Virus record (IMG/VR): IMGVR_UViG_3300026484_000065
Span: 1-64,000 of that record
Direction: 5' to 3' (one strand)
Length of the DNA stretch: 64,000 nt
Source of the DNA: a virus
The position numbers were made by a program, and so were the translations under genes. This document shows, one piece after another, positions 52,822 to 62,621 of this stretch. Positions within the stretch are counted from its first letter, which is position 1. Each line of letters begins with the position of its first letter. The notes under the pieces are model-generated. The model worked only from the letters and a program-made list of their open reading frames with translations. It made no database searches and had not been told where the DNA came from.

Positions 52822-53436
52822 ATGATGCTAGATAGAATTAAATTAGCTTTAGAACAAAATAAAGAAAAAGGTGCAAAGGTTCTCATTAGAGAATACTTTG
52901 CCAACCAGCATAAAGATAAATGGCTAGAAGATAAACGTAAAAACTATGAAGAGCTTAAATTAGATATTACATTTGATGAATGGTTAAACGAAGAAGTTGT
53001 GGTACAAGAAGCTACGGAAGATGAGCCAGAGATTACTGAATTAGTCAGAGAATATATGCTGCCGACCGATGAAGAATTTGAAGAATATTTAAATAACTCT
53101 TATTTATGGAAAGAGTACCAAACAAAGAAAGCTAAAGAAGCAAAAGCTAATTTACTAGCTACTATGAAAGTAGAGTTAGACAACTTAGAACTACAAGCTG
53201 ATAGTACTTCATTAGTATATATGAATAGTGTTGGTACTATTGCAAGTAAATATTTTAACAAATTGCTTGCTAGCGGAGCAAATGCAGAAGATGCTTATAG
53301 AACTATTTATATAGAGACAACTATCGACTGGAAAGATGCAAATAACACAGTCAATCCAGTTAGCGTAGAAACTATTATTGATGGACTAGAATTAGCTGTT
53401 AGAAAGGTAGGCGAAATTGTTAAACAAAATTCTTAG
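52822..53436 (+). CDS. Hypothetical helical protein, 204 aa (possible tail-fibre chaperone)
   Basis: Highly charged and alpha-helical; N-terminal 80 residues contain a long acidic helix, C-terminal part 'ANLLATMKVELDNL...'. Located directly after the large tail protein, where tail-fibre assembly proteins are often found. No family recognised. AAAGGGTGA precedes two ATGs (52822 and 52825). Confidence 0.5.
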   Translation: MMLDRIKLALEQNKEKGAKVLIREYFANQHKDKWLEDKRKNYEELKLDITFDEWLNEEVVVQEATEDEPEITELVREYMLPTDEEFEEYLNNSYLWKEYQTKKAKEAKANLLATMKVELDNLELQADSTSLVYMNSVGTIASKYFNKLLASGANAEDAYRTIYIETTIDWKDANNTVNPVSVETIIDGLELAVRKVGEIVKQNS

Positions 53437-53701
53437 ATACCCAGAAAAAATCCCATCGGATAAAAGACTTCACGCCTTAATCGGCGTTGTCTTGTCATCT
53501 ATATTGCTAAGCCTCAATATTAATCTGTATATTTTTATTGCAGTTTTATTTATTGTAGCTTGGGGAATTGAGTATTACCAACTCGCTACAAAGAGTGGAA
53601 ACTTTGACCACTATGATGCAATAGCAGTGGTTGTTGGAGGATTGTTGGTGCTAGCTCCATATCTATTGAAGGGCTATAATGAAGTTAATTTTTTATGGTA
53701 A
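53417..53701 (+). CDS. Small membrane protein, holin-like, 94 aa (TTG start)
   Basis: Three hydrophobic segments (about residues 19-35, 36-52 and 68-84). The pattern DKRLHALIGVV...WGIEYYQLATKSGNFDHYDA resembles VanZ-like small membrane proteins common in phage lysis cassettes. The TTG start follows AGGTAGGCGAAA and overlaps the gene upstream. It could be a holin or an antiholin. Confidence 0.55.
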   Translation: MLNKILRYPEKIPSDKRLHALIGVVLSSILLSLNINLYIFIAVLFIVAWGIEYYQLATKSGNFDHYDAIAVVVGGLLVLAPYLLKGYNEVNFLW

Positions 53702-54209
53702 TCAAAAAGGGAACTGGATAGATAAACTAATTAGATGGTGGACTTCTCCACTATCTTGGAAGCTTAACGGTGATTGGAAGTATGCTCCTAGTCACGTAGA
53801 GATACTTTTCAGCGATGGGTTAATGTTTTCTGCTAGTGGAAGAGAAAATAAAGCAAGATTTAAAAAGCATAATCCAAAAGGTAAAGCTTGGATAAGAGTT
53901 CCTAGCGAAACAGACAGAGCTAGTGAAGCAATTGTAAGATTGTTTTGTACTAGTTTGGCTGGAAGAAGTTACGATTATGCTGGTGTATCTGGCTTTGCAT
54001 TGCCGATTAAGCAAGATAAACGAAAATGGTTTTGTAGTGAAATAACTACAAGAGCATTACAGCAACTAGATATTAGTGAACTAAAGTGCTTGGTACCACA
54101 CAAAACAAGCCCGTTAGATTTATTATTGGCTACTGGAGCCGAATTTGATAGTAAATTTAAAGAGTGGAAAATCAAGCCATTAAAGGTTTTAAATGAACTT
54201 GGAAGTTAG
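53679..54209 (+). CDS. NlpC/P60-like (YiiX-type) papain-fold hydrolase, 176 aa
   Basis: The order His then Cys is that of permuted papain-fold enzymes: SHVEILFSDGLMFSASG carries the His, and RKWFCSEITTRALQ carries the catalytic Cys, with YDYAGVSGF between them. These cleave amide bonds, often in peptidoglycan or lipids. It lies inside the lysis cassette and overlaps genes on both sides. Confidence 0.7.
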   Translation: MKLIFYGNQKGNWIDKLIRWWTSPLSWKLNGDWKYAPSHVEILFSDGLMFSASGRENKARFKKHNPKGKAWIRVPSETDRASEAIVRLFCTSLAGRSYDYAGVSGFALPIKQDKRKWFCSEITTRALQQLDISELKCLVPHKTSPLDLLLATGAEFDSKFKEWKIKPLKVLNELGS

Positions 54210-54591
54210 TACATTAATAGAGATAGTTGGGGTTATATTTGCTATATACGGTAGCTTTGTTGTATCTAAATTTAAAGTGTCGGCACTTGAGGAAAGAATG
54301 GAAAAAATGAACGCCCAAATAGATATTGCAAACGACTTTATGACGAGTAATGTTAGAAGACTTGAGCATTATGACAAAATAGAAGATGCTATGTTTAGAA
54401 AATTAGATAGGTACGGCACGGATATAACAACGTTAAAAGAAGCTGTAAATCAGAGTGTAACAATAAAAGACGTAAGTGACCAATTTACACATATATCTGA
54501 ATATTTAGCACAAAAAGAGTGTATGAACTCAGATATAAAGAAGTTGGAACATAGAATTCATAGACTAGAAGAAAGAATATATCATAGCTAG
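54193..54591 (+). CDS. Membrane-anchored coiled-coil protein, 132 aa (spanin-like or holin partner)
   Basis: One N-terminal membrane segment (about residues 7-25) followed by a long coiled coil (residues 30-125). This shape fits an inner-membrane spanin or similar lysis factor; no lipoprotein partner is seen. Starts in the end of the NlpC-like gene. Confidence 0.55.
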   Translation: MNLEVSTLIEIVGVIFAIYGSFVVSKFKVSALEERMEKMNAQIDIANDFMTSNVRRLEHYDKIEDAMFRKLDRYGTDITTLKEAVNQSVTIKDVSDQFTHISEYLAQKECMNSDIKKLEHRIHRLEERIYHS

Positions 54592-54612
54592 AGTTCAATT
54601 AAAGGATAAATA

Positions 54613-55539
54613 ATGTTTGGATTAAGTATTTTAGAGACCGTAGTAGATGGAGTAAAAGACCACTTTAAAGGCAAGCAAGAATTGAAGAAGCTAGAGGCAG
54701 AAGCCAAAAAGAAAATCTTAGAAGTTGAAACACAAGCTAAGGTTGCAACACAACAAGCTAAGATTGACATGTTGAGAGCTTCACAAGACAATGATTTTAA
54801 GCTAGATATGATAGCTATGCAGTCTATGAACAAGTCTTGGAAAGATGAATTTATACTAGCAGTATTCACAGCGCCATTAGTTTTAGCATTTGTACCATCA
54901 GCACAAGGCTATATAATGGGAGGGTTTCAACTAATGGAGTTTATACCCGAATGGTGGATTTATCTAGTTATAGGCATGGTTGTGAGTATTATGGGACTTA
55001 GAGGACTACTTCACGAGTTTATGAAGAATAAGCCTAAACTTAGTTTTGGTGGCAAATCAGTACCAAAAAAAGAAGTGTTTCATTCTCCAGCTAATCCAAA
55101 GGAATTAGTTAGCAACTACAAGTCTAAGTACTTTAAGATTGAAGAGTTGGTACCAAAAGAGTTATATGAGAAACACAGTGAAAATGAATTATGGAGCATG
55201 TTAGATGATAGGTTGTTAAAAGATTTAGACAAGCTAAAAGAAGTATTTGACAAAGGAACAATGACTATTAATAATTGGAAATGGGGCGGTAATCGTAACT
55301 GGTCTGGGATAAGAACAGAAGGCAGTCCTTACTATAGTTCAGGAAGTATGCACTCATTTGGCAAAGCCTTTGATATCATATTTAGTGATTATGGGGCAGA
55401 GGAAGTTAGAAAGCACATAAAGGAACATAAAGAAGAATTTCCGGCTATTAAAGGTTTGGAACACAAAAAGAATGGCGAGCCGATTAGTTGGGTACACTTA
55501 GATACTAAAGACAGAGGACATCTGTTTTTTAATGTTTAA
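54613..55539 (+). CDS. Fusion of holin-type 3-TM domain and M15 peptidase endolysin, 308 aa
   Basis: Residues about 78-140 resemble the 'holin of 3 TMs' of gene transfer agents and phages: NKSWKDEFILAVFTAPLVLA, FQLMEFIPEWWIYLVIGMVVS. The C-terminal half is an M15-type D-Ala/L-Ala-cleaving peptidase: SMHSFGKAFDI (SxHxxGxAxD zinc site) and SWVHLDTKD (second His). The N-terminus is a coiled coil. So a membrane-inserting domain and a peptidoglycan hydrolase are in one chain. The frame is uninterrupted, and the linker (residues 140-175) is basic and flexible. Confidence 0.78.
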   Translation: MFGLSILETVVDGVKDHFKGKQELKKLEAEAKKKILEVETQAKVATQQAKIDMLRASQDNDFKLDMIAMQSMNKSWKDEFILAVFTAPLVLAFVPSAQGYIMGGFQLMEFIPEWWIYLVIGMVVSIMGLRGLLHEFMKNKPKLSFGGKSVPKKEVFHSPANPKELVSNYKSKYFKIEELVPKELYEKHSENELWSMLDDRLLKDLDKLKEVFDKGTMTINNWKWGGNRNWSGIRTEGSPYYSSGSMHSFGKAFDIIFSDYGAEEVRKHIKEHKEEFPAIKGLEHKKNGEPISWVHLDTKDRGHLFFNV

Positions 55540-55555
55540 CACAAAAGGATAAAAA

Positions 55556-56152
55556 ATGAGTTATTATGAAACAATACAAGAGACATATGATGCTCTTAAA
55601 GACAAAGTTATATCAGATCTTAATGATCAGTTTACAGCTGGTAGAATAAGAGGTACTGAGTATGCAGACGTGTATGCTCAGCTAATGCAGATAATTATAC
55701 AAGAATCATCTAGAGCTCCAGAGGCTGTATACAATGCTGAAAATATTCTTCCTGCACAAAAACTAAAAATTGATTCAGAGATAAAGAATATGGAAACTGC
55801 AACTTCTAAGGTTAATCTTGAGATGACTACATTGGTACCAGCTCAAGAAGCTAAATATAGATCAGACATTGCGTACCAAAACAAGATGACAGATAAAACA
55901 GCATATGAATTATCTTTTATACTTCCTAAGCAAAGAGATCAATTGGAAGCTAGTTCAATGGCTAATAATGCTCAAGCTGCATTAACAACAAGACAGACAA
56001 AAGCTTTTGATGACAATGTAAAGCAGAAGGCTCTTGAGACTGTTATTGGTGTATGGGGTGTTGCTTATTCAGCTGGAAAAACAGAAACTATGCTAAGCAT
56101 AGCATCTGATGCAAATGTGTCTGACCTGTATAATTCATTAATAAATACATAG
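55556..56152 (+). CDS. Hypothetical structural protein, 198 aa, coiled coil
   Basis: Alpha-helical with several 'AEN..LPAQ...' near-repeats (ILPAQKLKIDSEIK, LVPAQEAKYRSD, ILPKQRDQLEA). Such heptad-rich proteins are typical of virion or tail-needle parts. Between the lysis gene and a 620-aa virion protein. AAAAGGATAAAAA site. Confidence 0.55.
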   Translation: MSYYETIQETYDALKDKVISDLNDQFTAGRIRGTEYADVYAQLMQIIIQESSRAPEAVYNAENILPAQKLKIDSEIKNMETATSKVNLEMTTLVPAQEAKYRSDIAYQNKMTDKTAYELSFILPKQRDQLEASSMANNAQAALTTRQTKAFDDNVKQKALETVIGVWGVAYSAGKTETMLSIASDANVSDLYNSLINT

Positions 56153-56162
56153 GTACAAAACA

Positions 56163-58025
56163 ATGAATATCAGTGGAGGATGGAAGGCTTTCAATAAGAA
56201 GTTTGGATTGTTTCAAAATAAAAAGAAAACAATCCTTGCTTCTTCTTTTGTACCACTCTTTGATGAGTCAGCGACAGCAGGCAAGATGCTGTCAAATAAG
56301 ATTATTGAAGGTGATGATAGCACGAAAGTGCTAGTTGGTACTTTTATGCAGGAGGCGTCAAACAATAATCCAAAAAGGATTGACTCTTTGAAACCTATAT
56401 ACACTTGGGACAATGCCACTAGTCAAGCAAACAAAGGGTTTTACACGTTAAGAAAAGATAATCAATACTTGGATGTGTTTGAGAAAATGTACTATAGAGC
56501 ATATGTCAAGAAGGCTACAAATGTCTATAGAGATATAGAAGATACAGAAGAGGTTGAAGAGCATCAACTTAGAGTAAAATTTATTCTTTCTATGCTTGAA
56601 TCAAATAACTCAAACGAGCAGAGTGTAAAGATAAAATCATCGCTAAAAGAATACAATTACAATGTGTACCAATACAAATGTAAATGTGATGATGATACAT
56701 TTTATAGTCCAATACTAGATGGTGATTATATAAAGACAAGAAATGGTGACTATTATGCATCAATAGAGATAGCATTTGATATTGATGGCAATGAAGAATA
56801 TATCCTATTTAAAGATGGTGATTGCTTTTTTGATATTGGTACTATCCCAACTAAATTTTCAAATTACCATGTAGAATTCGACGGATTGGTACATGAATAT
56901 AGTATTAGTACTGCTGCACATAGAGATCTTGCTTCTAACTACTTCATCCAGCCAACAAGTCTTTTTCTTCCAGTAAAAGTTGAATCAACTGATTTTATTA
57001 TAAAACCTGGTACGCAATATTCAGCGTATTTAAAATCGCTTGGTATAGATATCAACAACATGGCTGGTATCCTTGAAGATGACAAAATTAAATATGCATT
57101 TATTACATATGCAGCGAAGAAAGATGATCCGTTAATTGAAAAGACTCTTGGTGCAACATATGATAATTTAATTGGGTACACAGAACTATTCAATCTTGTT
57201 GGCAAGCCAGAAAATTTTGAAAGCTACTTTGCTGCAAGGTTTTATGTTGACGATGGTGATGTTAAGTGTAAAGTTCACAACTTGTTTTTGCCAGGTTCTG
57301 GTCCTGCGGAGGTTATTGTCGATAGAGTACCAATTCCAGTACCAACATATAACTCTGGGTTTTACAAAATATCATCATCTGTATATGGCAATGAAAATAC
57401 AGTACCAAACAATACATTTTCGTTAACAGATTTTAGACTTAAGAATTTATGTTTGTATGTAGTTACAGAAGAGGAAGTTGATATATCTTTTATGGCAACA
57501 GCTGATGGTAGAGCGTTCCAGTTTGCACTTTCAAGCGTTGGTACTATTGCCGCATTAGCATCTGGAAATCCATATTTAGCGGCAATGGCCCTAACAGGAA
57601 TGATGGCCAACCAATACAGAACTGAGATGCATAGTAATGATTACAGTAATTTACAGATAGGGCTAACTATAGCCTCGCTTGGTGCAGGTGGATACTCTAT
57701 ATATAAGCAAGGCTTTAATATGTCATCAGCCATACATGCGGGAAACATGGCGGTAGATGTGTACAGTATTTATACAGAACAAATGTTTAACGATAAGTTT
57801 AAAAAACAGCTAACTGAAAAAAAAGAAATAGAAAAGGAAGACAGAGACCTTCAAAGAGAACTCGATGAACTGCTAAATCCTTTTATGTTAAGCCCATTTA
57901 AAAAAATAGATACTTATTTCGACACTGTATTTGAGCTGCCTTCCATTACGACATCTATTCCTGATATAATGTTGCAATTACCTAAAGCGGAGATAAATGA
58001 TGAGCAAGTTAAAAAACTCTATTGA
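56163..58025 (+). CDS. Probable virion protein, 620 aa, with hydrophobic C-terminal part
   Basis: The N-terminal 440 residues are beta-rich. Residues about 445-525 hold hydrophobic Gly/Ala stretches (SSVGTIAALASGNPYLAAMA, IGLTIASLGAGGYSIY), like membrane-penetrating regions of ejection proteins. A charged coiled coil follows. The end overlaps the portal gene start by 29 bp. Possibly an ejected or tail-core protein; inferred. Confidence 0.5.
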   Translation: MNISGGWKAFNKKFGLFQNKKKTILASSFVPLFDESATAGKMLSNKIIEGDDSTKVLVGTFMQEASNNNPKRIDSLKPIYTWDNATSQANKGFYTLRKDNQYLDVFEKMYYRAYVKKATNVYRDIEDTEEVEEHQLRVKFILSMLESNNSNEQSVKIKSSLKEYNYNVYQYKCKCDDDTFYSPILDGDYIKTRNGDYYASIEIAFDIDGNEEYILFKDGDCFFDIGTIPTKFSNYHVEFDGLVHEYSISTAAHRDLASNYFIQPTSLFLPVKVESTDFIIKPGTQYSAYLKSLGIDINNMAGILEDDKIKYAFITYAAKKDDPLIEKTLGATYDNLIGYTELFNLVGKPENFESYFAARFYVDDGDVKCKVHNLFLPGSGPAEVIVDRVPIPVPTYNSGFYKISSSVYGNENTVPNNTFSLTDFRLKNLCLYVVTEEEVDISFMATADGRAFQFALSSVGTIAALASGNPYLAAMALTGMMANQYRTEMHSNDYSNLQIGLTIASLGAGGYSIYKQGFNMSSAIHAGNMAVDVYSIYTEQMFNDKFKKQLTEKKEIEKEDRDLQRELDELLNPFMLSPFKKIDTYFDTVFELPSITTSIPDIMLQLPKAEINDEQVKKLY

Positions 58026-59937
58026 AAATATGAGTCACGAAGAACAACTAAAAATAGTTGACACTCTCTCTAAGGATTTGAGAGATTGTCTTCCAGTAAA
58101 AACTGAGATTGATAAATATGTGTCAGATATGAGAGACATTTATGAAGGAAGATTAGATACCAAAACAGGTGTATCTAACTATATAAGCAGAGATGTGTTT
58201 AAGCAGATTGAATGGGCAAAAGCTCAATATAAAAATCCTTTTATTTCTAATGATACAATCGTTAGATTGCAGCCAAATGCTATGTCAAAAAGAGACCAAA
58301 CTGTTCAAACAGAAAAGTTAGTTAACCACTTCTATATTAAAAAGTTTGATAGATATAACTTTATGACAGACTATCTTGACGCTCTACTCATTGATGGTAC
58401 TACAGTGATAAGAACTGGTTGGGATTACGAGAGCGAAACAAAGATTGTTCAAGAGGAAGTTAAAGACCCATTGACAAATCAAGTGATAGATATAGCCGAA
58501 ACAGAAGTTGAAGTACCAATAGTGAATGTACCAACATCAGAACTATATAAAATAGAAAACTGTTTTATAGATCCAACAGCAACAAAAAATAGTGAGATAA
58601 CTTTTATTGGTACTAAGAAAGAAGTATCAATTAATGAATTGGAAAAAGATGGAATCTATTTCAACCTAGATAAAATAAACAAAGACCATAACGATTTGAT
58701 ATCTCAGACAGCAACAACATCTGTGTTTGATTTGGAATTCAATAGAGATAATCTAATTTCAAACTTTGAAGATGACAAACGTAAAAAGTTATCTATGTAT
58801 GAATATTGGGGTACTGTTGAACTAGATGGTGAGCTTCATAATATTGTTGCTTGCTTTATTGGTACTACATTAATAAGGCTAGATGAAAATCCATATCCAG
58901 ATGGAAAGATACCTTTTATAATCAATCAATGCTACAGACAGCCGCACACGTTATATGGTAAAAGTATGGTAGATATGCTTAGTGATTATCAATATGTGAA
59001 GACTGCCCTGTATAGGGGAATCTTTGACAATATCGCTTTATCCAATAGCACACAAATAGGAATCCCAAAAGGCATGCTATCTCCTAAAGAAGAAGAGAGA
59101 TATATTGATGGAAAAGTGTTTCATTTTAATGGAAGCAACTTTACTCCATACAAAGGGCAATACAACAGAATTCCAAACGAAGTATTTGGAATGCTTGATA
59201 AGATAGATACTGAATCAAACTTAACTTCAGGTGTGGTACCAGCTCAAGGAGGGCAAGGCTCACAAGGAATCTATGGTTCTCAAGCAGGAAAAGCTGGACA
59301 GCTAAATTCCTTAGCATTAAGAGAATTAGACATGGTCATTAATATATCCGACAATCTAATCAAGCCAATGTTCAGAAAATGGATTGGGTACATGTATGAG
59401 TATATGGACAGAAACCAAATAGAGGATATTACAGGTGTTGATTATGTTGATGTTGAGAAAGATTATTCTGAGCACAGAAACGACTTCATGATTGATATTA
59501 GTACCCAACATACAGATGAAGTTAAAGCGAGCGAATTGTCATTCCTTCTTCAAACACTTGGACAATCAATGCCTGAAGAACTAACTAGATTGATTATGAG
59601 TGAAATAGTTAGACTTAAAAAGATGCCTGATTTTGCTGAGACTATTAAGCAGTATCAACCAGAGCCTGATCCTTTTGAGCAGCAAATGAAACAACTTGAA
59701 CTTCAAAAGCTTCAAGCTGAAATACAAGCAATAGGTTCTTCTATTCAGTCTGGACAAGCAGATGCTAATCTTAAAGCAGCTAAAGCTAGAGAGGCAGAAG
59801 CAAAAGCAATTGATACAAATATATCTGCGGTTAGAAAGAAATATGGTATTGATGCAAAAGAACAAAGAGAGGTTATAACAGCTAAAGCAAATGCTGATAG
59901 AGATAACCTAATCACTAAAGCTGCCTATTCAGGTTAG
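57997..59937 (+). CDS. Portal protein (P22/podovirus type), 646 aa
   Basis: Forms the ring through which DNA enters. Features: N-terminal helix-rich clip region with 'DIYEGRLDTKTGVSNYISRD', 'LLIDGTTVIRTGWDYE', 'IENCFIDPTATKNSE', 'PYPDGKIPFIINQCYRQPHTL' and a late 'ALRELDMVINISDNLIKPM', typical of P22-like portals of podoviruses. The C-terminal 100 residues are a long coiled coil (barrel-like). Length fits. GGAGATAA precedes the start. It is followed by a small protein, scaffold and capsid, the usual order. Confidence 0.85.
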   Translation: MMSKLKNSIENMSHEEQLKIVDTLSKDLRDCLPVKTEIDKYVSDMRDIYEGRLDTKTGVSNYISRDVFKQIEWAKAQYKNPFISNDTIVRLQPNAMSKRDQTVQTEKLVNHFYIKKFDRYNFMTDYLDALLIDGTTVIRTGWDYESETKIVQEEVKDPLTNQVIDIAETEVEVPIVNVPTSELYKIENCFIDPTATKNSEITFIGTKKEVSINELEKDGIYFNLDKINKDHNDLISQTATTSVFDLEFNRDNLISNFEDDKRKKLSMYEYWGTVELDGELHNIVACFIGTTLIRLDENPYPDGKIPFIINQCYRQPHTLYGKSMVDMLSDYQYVKTALYRGIFDNIALSNSTQIGIPKGMLSPKEEERYIDGKVFHFNGSNFTPYKGQYNRIPNEVFGMLDKIDTESNLTSGVVPAQGGQGSQGIYGSQAGKAGQLNSLALRELDMVINISDNLIKPMFRKWIGYMYEYMDRNQIEDITGVDYVDVEKDYSEHRNDFMIDISTQHTDEVKASELSFLLQTLGQSMPEELTRLIMSEIVRLKKMPDFAETIKQYQPEPDPFEQQMKQLELQKLQAEIQAIGSSIQSGQADANLKAAKAREAEAKAIDTNISAVRKKYGIDAKEQREVITAKANADRDNLITKAAYSG

Positions 59938-59996
59938 CTTTAATTTATTTTTTATGGTACTATTTTAGACGAACATTAAAACACAGGAGAAGAAAA

Positions 59997-60269
59997 ATGA
60001 ATAATGTTAACGAGATCAATGAGTTTAAAGCTGCGATAGGTGAAGCTGAGTACAATGAACAAGAGAAGTTATTAGCTGAGGCGTTAGTGCGTTTAGACGA
60101 CAATGAAGATTTTAAATTATTAGTTGATACATACACTAAAGACTTAGTAATGGATTCTGCACAGTTGGCTTCTTTAGCTCCAGATCAAAGACCTCAACAC
60201 TTTGAGACAATCCTAAATGCAATGGCATTCAAAAACTATCTTGAAAATATTAGATACGTTTTAAGATAG
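59997..60269 (+). CDS. Hypothetical protein, 90 aa, between portal and scaffold
   Basis: Acidic helical protein. CACAGGAGAAGAAAA precedes the start. Small proteins here are often head accessory or protease-related factors, but no family is recognised. Confidence 0.55.
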   Translation: MNNVNEINEFKAAIGEAEYNEQEKLLAEALVRLDDNEDFKLLVDTYTKDLVMDSAQLASLAPDQRPQHFETILNAMAFKNYLENIRYVLR

Positions 60270-60282
60270 GCAGGGTTCTACA

Positions 60283-61314
60283 ATGTCTAAACCAATTAAG
60301 CTTGATAGTATTGATGATAACGCTTTATCTAGTGAAGAAGCTTCACTAGATAGAATGGATGACATAGGTGATTCTGAATATGAAGATGACTCTATTGAGT
60401 ACCAACAAGAAGAAACTACTGAAGATGAAGAAGAGTTTGGTACTGAAGATGAAAGCGAATATGAAGATGAAGAATCTGAAGAGGAACCTGAAAAAGAGGA
60501 AGAGTCTACTGAAGAATTAGAACCTGAATCTGACGATGAGCCTGATACTGAAGTGGTACCAAAAAGAACTATCATTGTAGACGGTAAAGAGATTGAGATT
60601 GATTCAGAAGAAGAGCTTGTTAAATTGGCTGAAACTGGATTAAAGACAAAGTCTAAATATGACAAAAGCAAAGAAGACATAGCTATCCTTGAGGGGATTA
60701 GAGAACAGGGATTATCTGAGCAAGACTTATATTTACTTGTTGAAGCTAAAAAAGGAAATCCAAAAGCATTAGCCAAGCTGCTAAAAGATTCAGAAGTATC
60801 ATTAGATGATATAGAAGATGTGGATCCAGAGGATTATGTTCCAAACGAATATAAAGCTGATCAAAATGTGATTGAAGTAAAATCAATCCTAAGTGATATT
60901 GAAAAGTCTAAAAACTACGATACTTTCGAAGGTCTAATCAAACAAGATTTTGACTCTGAATCAAAAAGAAAACTATTTGAAAACCCAGATGCATTAAAAT
61001 ATGTTGCAGATATGGTTGATACTGGTATCTTTGACAAGATCTCTGGACAGTACACAAAGAATAAACTTCTTGGTGCTAACAGCCTTGATGCATTAGTTAG
61101 TGCTTATGATGCTTATAGAGAAGAGTACCAAAGCACACAAAAGAAGCAAATCAGCAAGAAGAAGAAAGCTTCTGATGATAAAGCTATTAAACGCAAAAAA
61201 GCTTCTGTTGGTACCAAAGGCAGAAAACCAGCAAGTACCAAAGTAAAGTCTGTTGAAGAGATGACAGATGAAGAATTTGAAGCATATTATAAAAATGTAA
61301 CAGAACAATTTTAG
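60283..61314 (+). CDS. Acidic scaffolding-like protein, 343 aa
   Basis: The N-terminal 100 residues are extremely acidic (runs of Glu/Asp with Ser), then a moderately charged helical part, then a basic Lys-rich C-terminal tail (KKKKASDDKAIKRKKA) before an acidic end. This polarity and the position just before the capsid gene fit a scaffold for head assembly, with the basic tail binding the capsid protein. Confidence 0.75.
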   Translation: MSKPIKLDSIDDNALSSEEASLDRMDDIGDSEYEDDSIEYQQEETTEDEEEFGTEDESEYEDEESEEEPEKEEESTEELEPESDDEPDTEVVPKRTIIVDGKEIEIDSEEELVKLAETGLKTKSKYDKSKEDIAILEGIREQGLSEQDLYLLVEAKKGNPKALAKLLKDSEVSLDDIEDVDPEDYVPNEYKADQNVIEVKSILSDIEKSKNYDTFEGLIKQDFDSESKRKLFENPDALKYVADMVDTGIFDKISGQYTKNKLLGANSLDALVSAYDAYREEYQSTQKKQISKKKKASDDKAIKRKKASVGTKGRKPASTKVKSVEEMTDEEFEAYYKNVTEQF

Positions 61315-61320
61315 TTTCTA

Positions 61321-61340
61321 GTACCATCTACGGATGGTAC
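61321..61340 (+). promoter_or_regulatory. Perfect hairpin GTACCATC-TACG-GATGGTAC
   Basis: Eight perfect base pairs and a TACG tetraloop, in the gap between scaffold and capsid genes. It contains two GTACC/GGTAC copies. No U-tract, so it may be an mRNA stability or processing site that raises capsid mRNA. Confidence 0.65.
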
Positions 61341-61400
61341 AATGAAGCTAAGCTTTTAGTTAAGTTTCAAAAAATAAAATAAAATTTGGAGGTAGTCACA

Positions 61401-62621
61401 ATGGCTATTTACGTATACTCAAAGGATAGTACTAGCGGTAATAGTACACAAGGTATGCAAGTACAGACTTTTTACTCAAGAATTGCTAGAAGAACAATCG
61501 ATCAAGATTTTAGCTTTTCTAAATTCTGTAACTTTCAAGACATGATGAAACAAAAGTCAGGTGAGACTTTTAAAGTTTCTACTTACTATTGGTCAATCTA
61601 TAGAAATGTTGTTGCTGATGATGGATCTTATGCTGGTGTAGATGGTGGTTATATTTCTGCACGTGATATGAAAGATATTGATAGCAAACTTCAAAGTATG
61701 ACTGTAACTCAAGAAGGTGTTTATAACAAGTCAGACATCTACCAACTTGGTACATTCCGTAAAGTTACTTTTGAAACACGCATGAAGAAATTTGCTGGTA
61801 TCGTAGAATTAACAGAAGATGCAGAAACTTACTCTGAAGATGCAGTTAGAGCTCTTACAATTGAAGATGTTACTAAGCAAATGAACCTTGCTTACAATGA
61901 CTTAATTATGAAAGATATTTTATCTTCTACGTTCAAAGTTTACGGTGGGGATGCAACATCTCGTGGTGATCTTGGTGGTACTGACGATAGCACTGCTAAA
62001 AACTATAGATTAACAGAAGCACTAACTACTAAAGTCTATGGTACTCTAATTGAGAACAAAGCTAAACCTATGGCACGCATTATTGCTGGTCAAAACAAAA
62101 TTGGAACTAAGCCAGTACCAAAATCATTCTATGTAGTTGTTGGTACACGTATGCATAATGCATTAATCAATAAAGATTTATTCCCTGAATTCCAATCTTT
62201 TGAAGAGTACCCAGACCCTTCAGTTCGCATGGTGATGGATGGACTTGAAGAAATCGGACGTATTGGACGTTTCCGCATTTTATTCTCTGAACTACTACCT
62301 GAGTACAAGCACCAGGGACATTTAGTTAACGATGATGGTGAGAACCAATCAAACACTTGTTGGTCATCACAAGACGAGGACGATGATGATAAATGGAAAT
62401 ATGATGTTGCTCCTATCGTTGTAATGTCTCAAGATGCTATTTCTACTGTTGGTTTACAAGGTAAAACAAAACATATGATTTATACTCAATTCCCTGAGCA
62501 AATTGACGGTACAAACCCAATTGGTGAACGTGGTTATATTGCATTCAAATTCCGTTATGCATCTGTAATTACTAAACCTGAATCTCTTGCTGTTATGGAA
62601 GTTGTAACTCCTATCGCATAA
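61401..62621 (+). CDS. Major capsid protein, N4-gp56 type, 406 aa
   Basis: The shell protein. Fits the N4 gp56/HK97-fold family: middle 'NKIGTKPVPKSFYVVVGTRM', 'LFPEFQSFEEYPDPSVRMVM', 'EEIGRIGRFRILFSELL', and end 'GYIAFKFRYASVITKPESLAVMEVV'. Start MAIYVYSKD is chosen for GGAGGTAGTCACA before it. Codon use differs from neighbours, with CGT/CGC for Arg and GCA/GCT, as expected of a very highly expressed gene. Flanked by hairpins on both sides. Confidence 0.85.
   Translation: MAIYVYSKDSTSGNSTQGMQVQTFYSRIARRTIDQDFSFSKFCNFQDMMKQKSGETFKVSTYYWSIYRNVVADDGSYAGVDGGYISARDMKDIDSKLQSMTVTQEGVYNKSDIYQLGTFRKVTFETRMKKFAGIVELTEDAETYSEDAVRALTIEDVTKQMNLAYNDLIMKDILSSTFKVYGGDATSRGDLGGTDDSTAKNYRLTEALTTKVYGTLIENKAKPMARIIAGQNKIGTKPVPKSFYVVVGTRMHNALINKDLFPEFQSFEEYPDPSVRMVMDGLEEIGRIGRFRILFSELLPEYKHQGHLVNDDGENQSNTCWSSQDEDDDDKWKYDVAPIVVMSQDAISTVGLQGKTKHMIYTQFPEQIDGTNPIGERGYIAFKFRYASVITKPESLAVMEVVTPIA

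Noticed and set aside
60261-60776. Ser-rich minus-strand frame of 171 codons
   Set aside because: Antisense shadow of the acidic scaffold gene; Glu/Asp codons read backwards as Ser/Phe/Leu.
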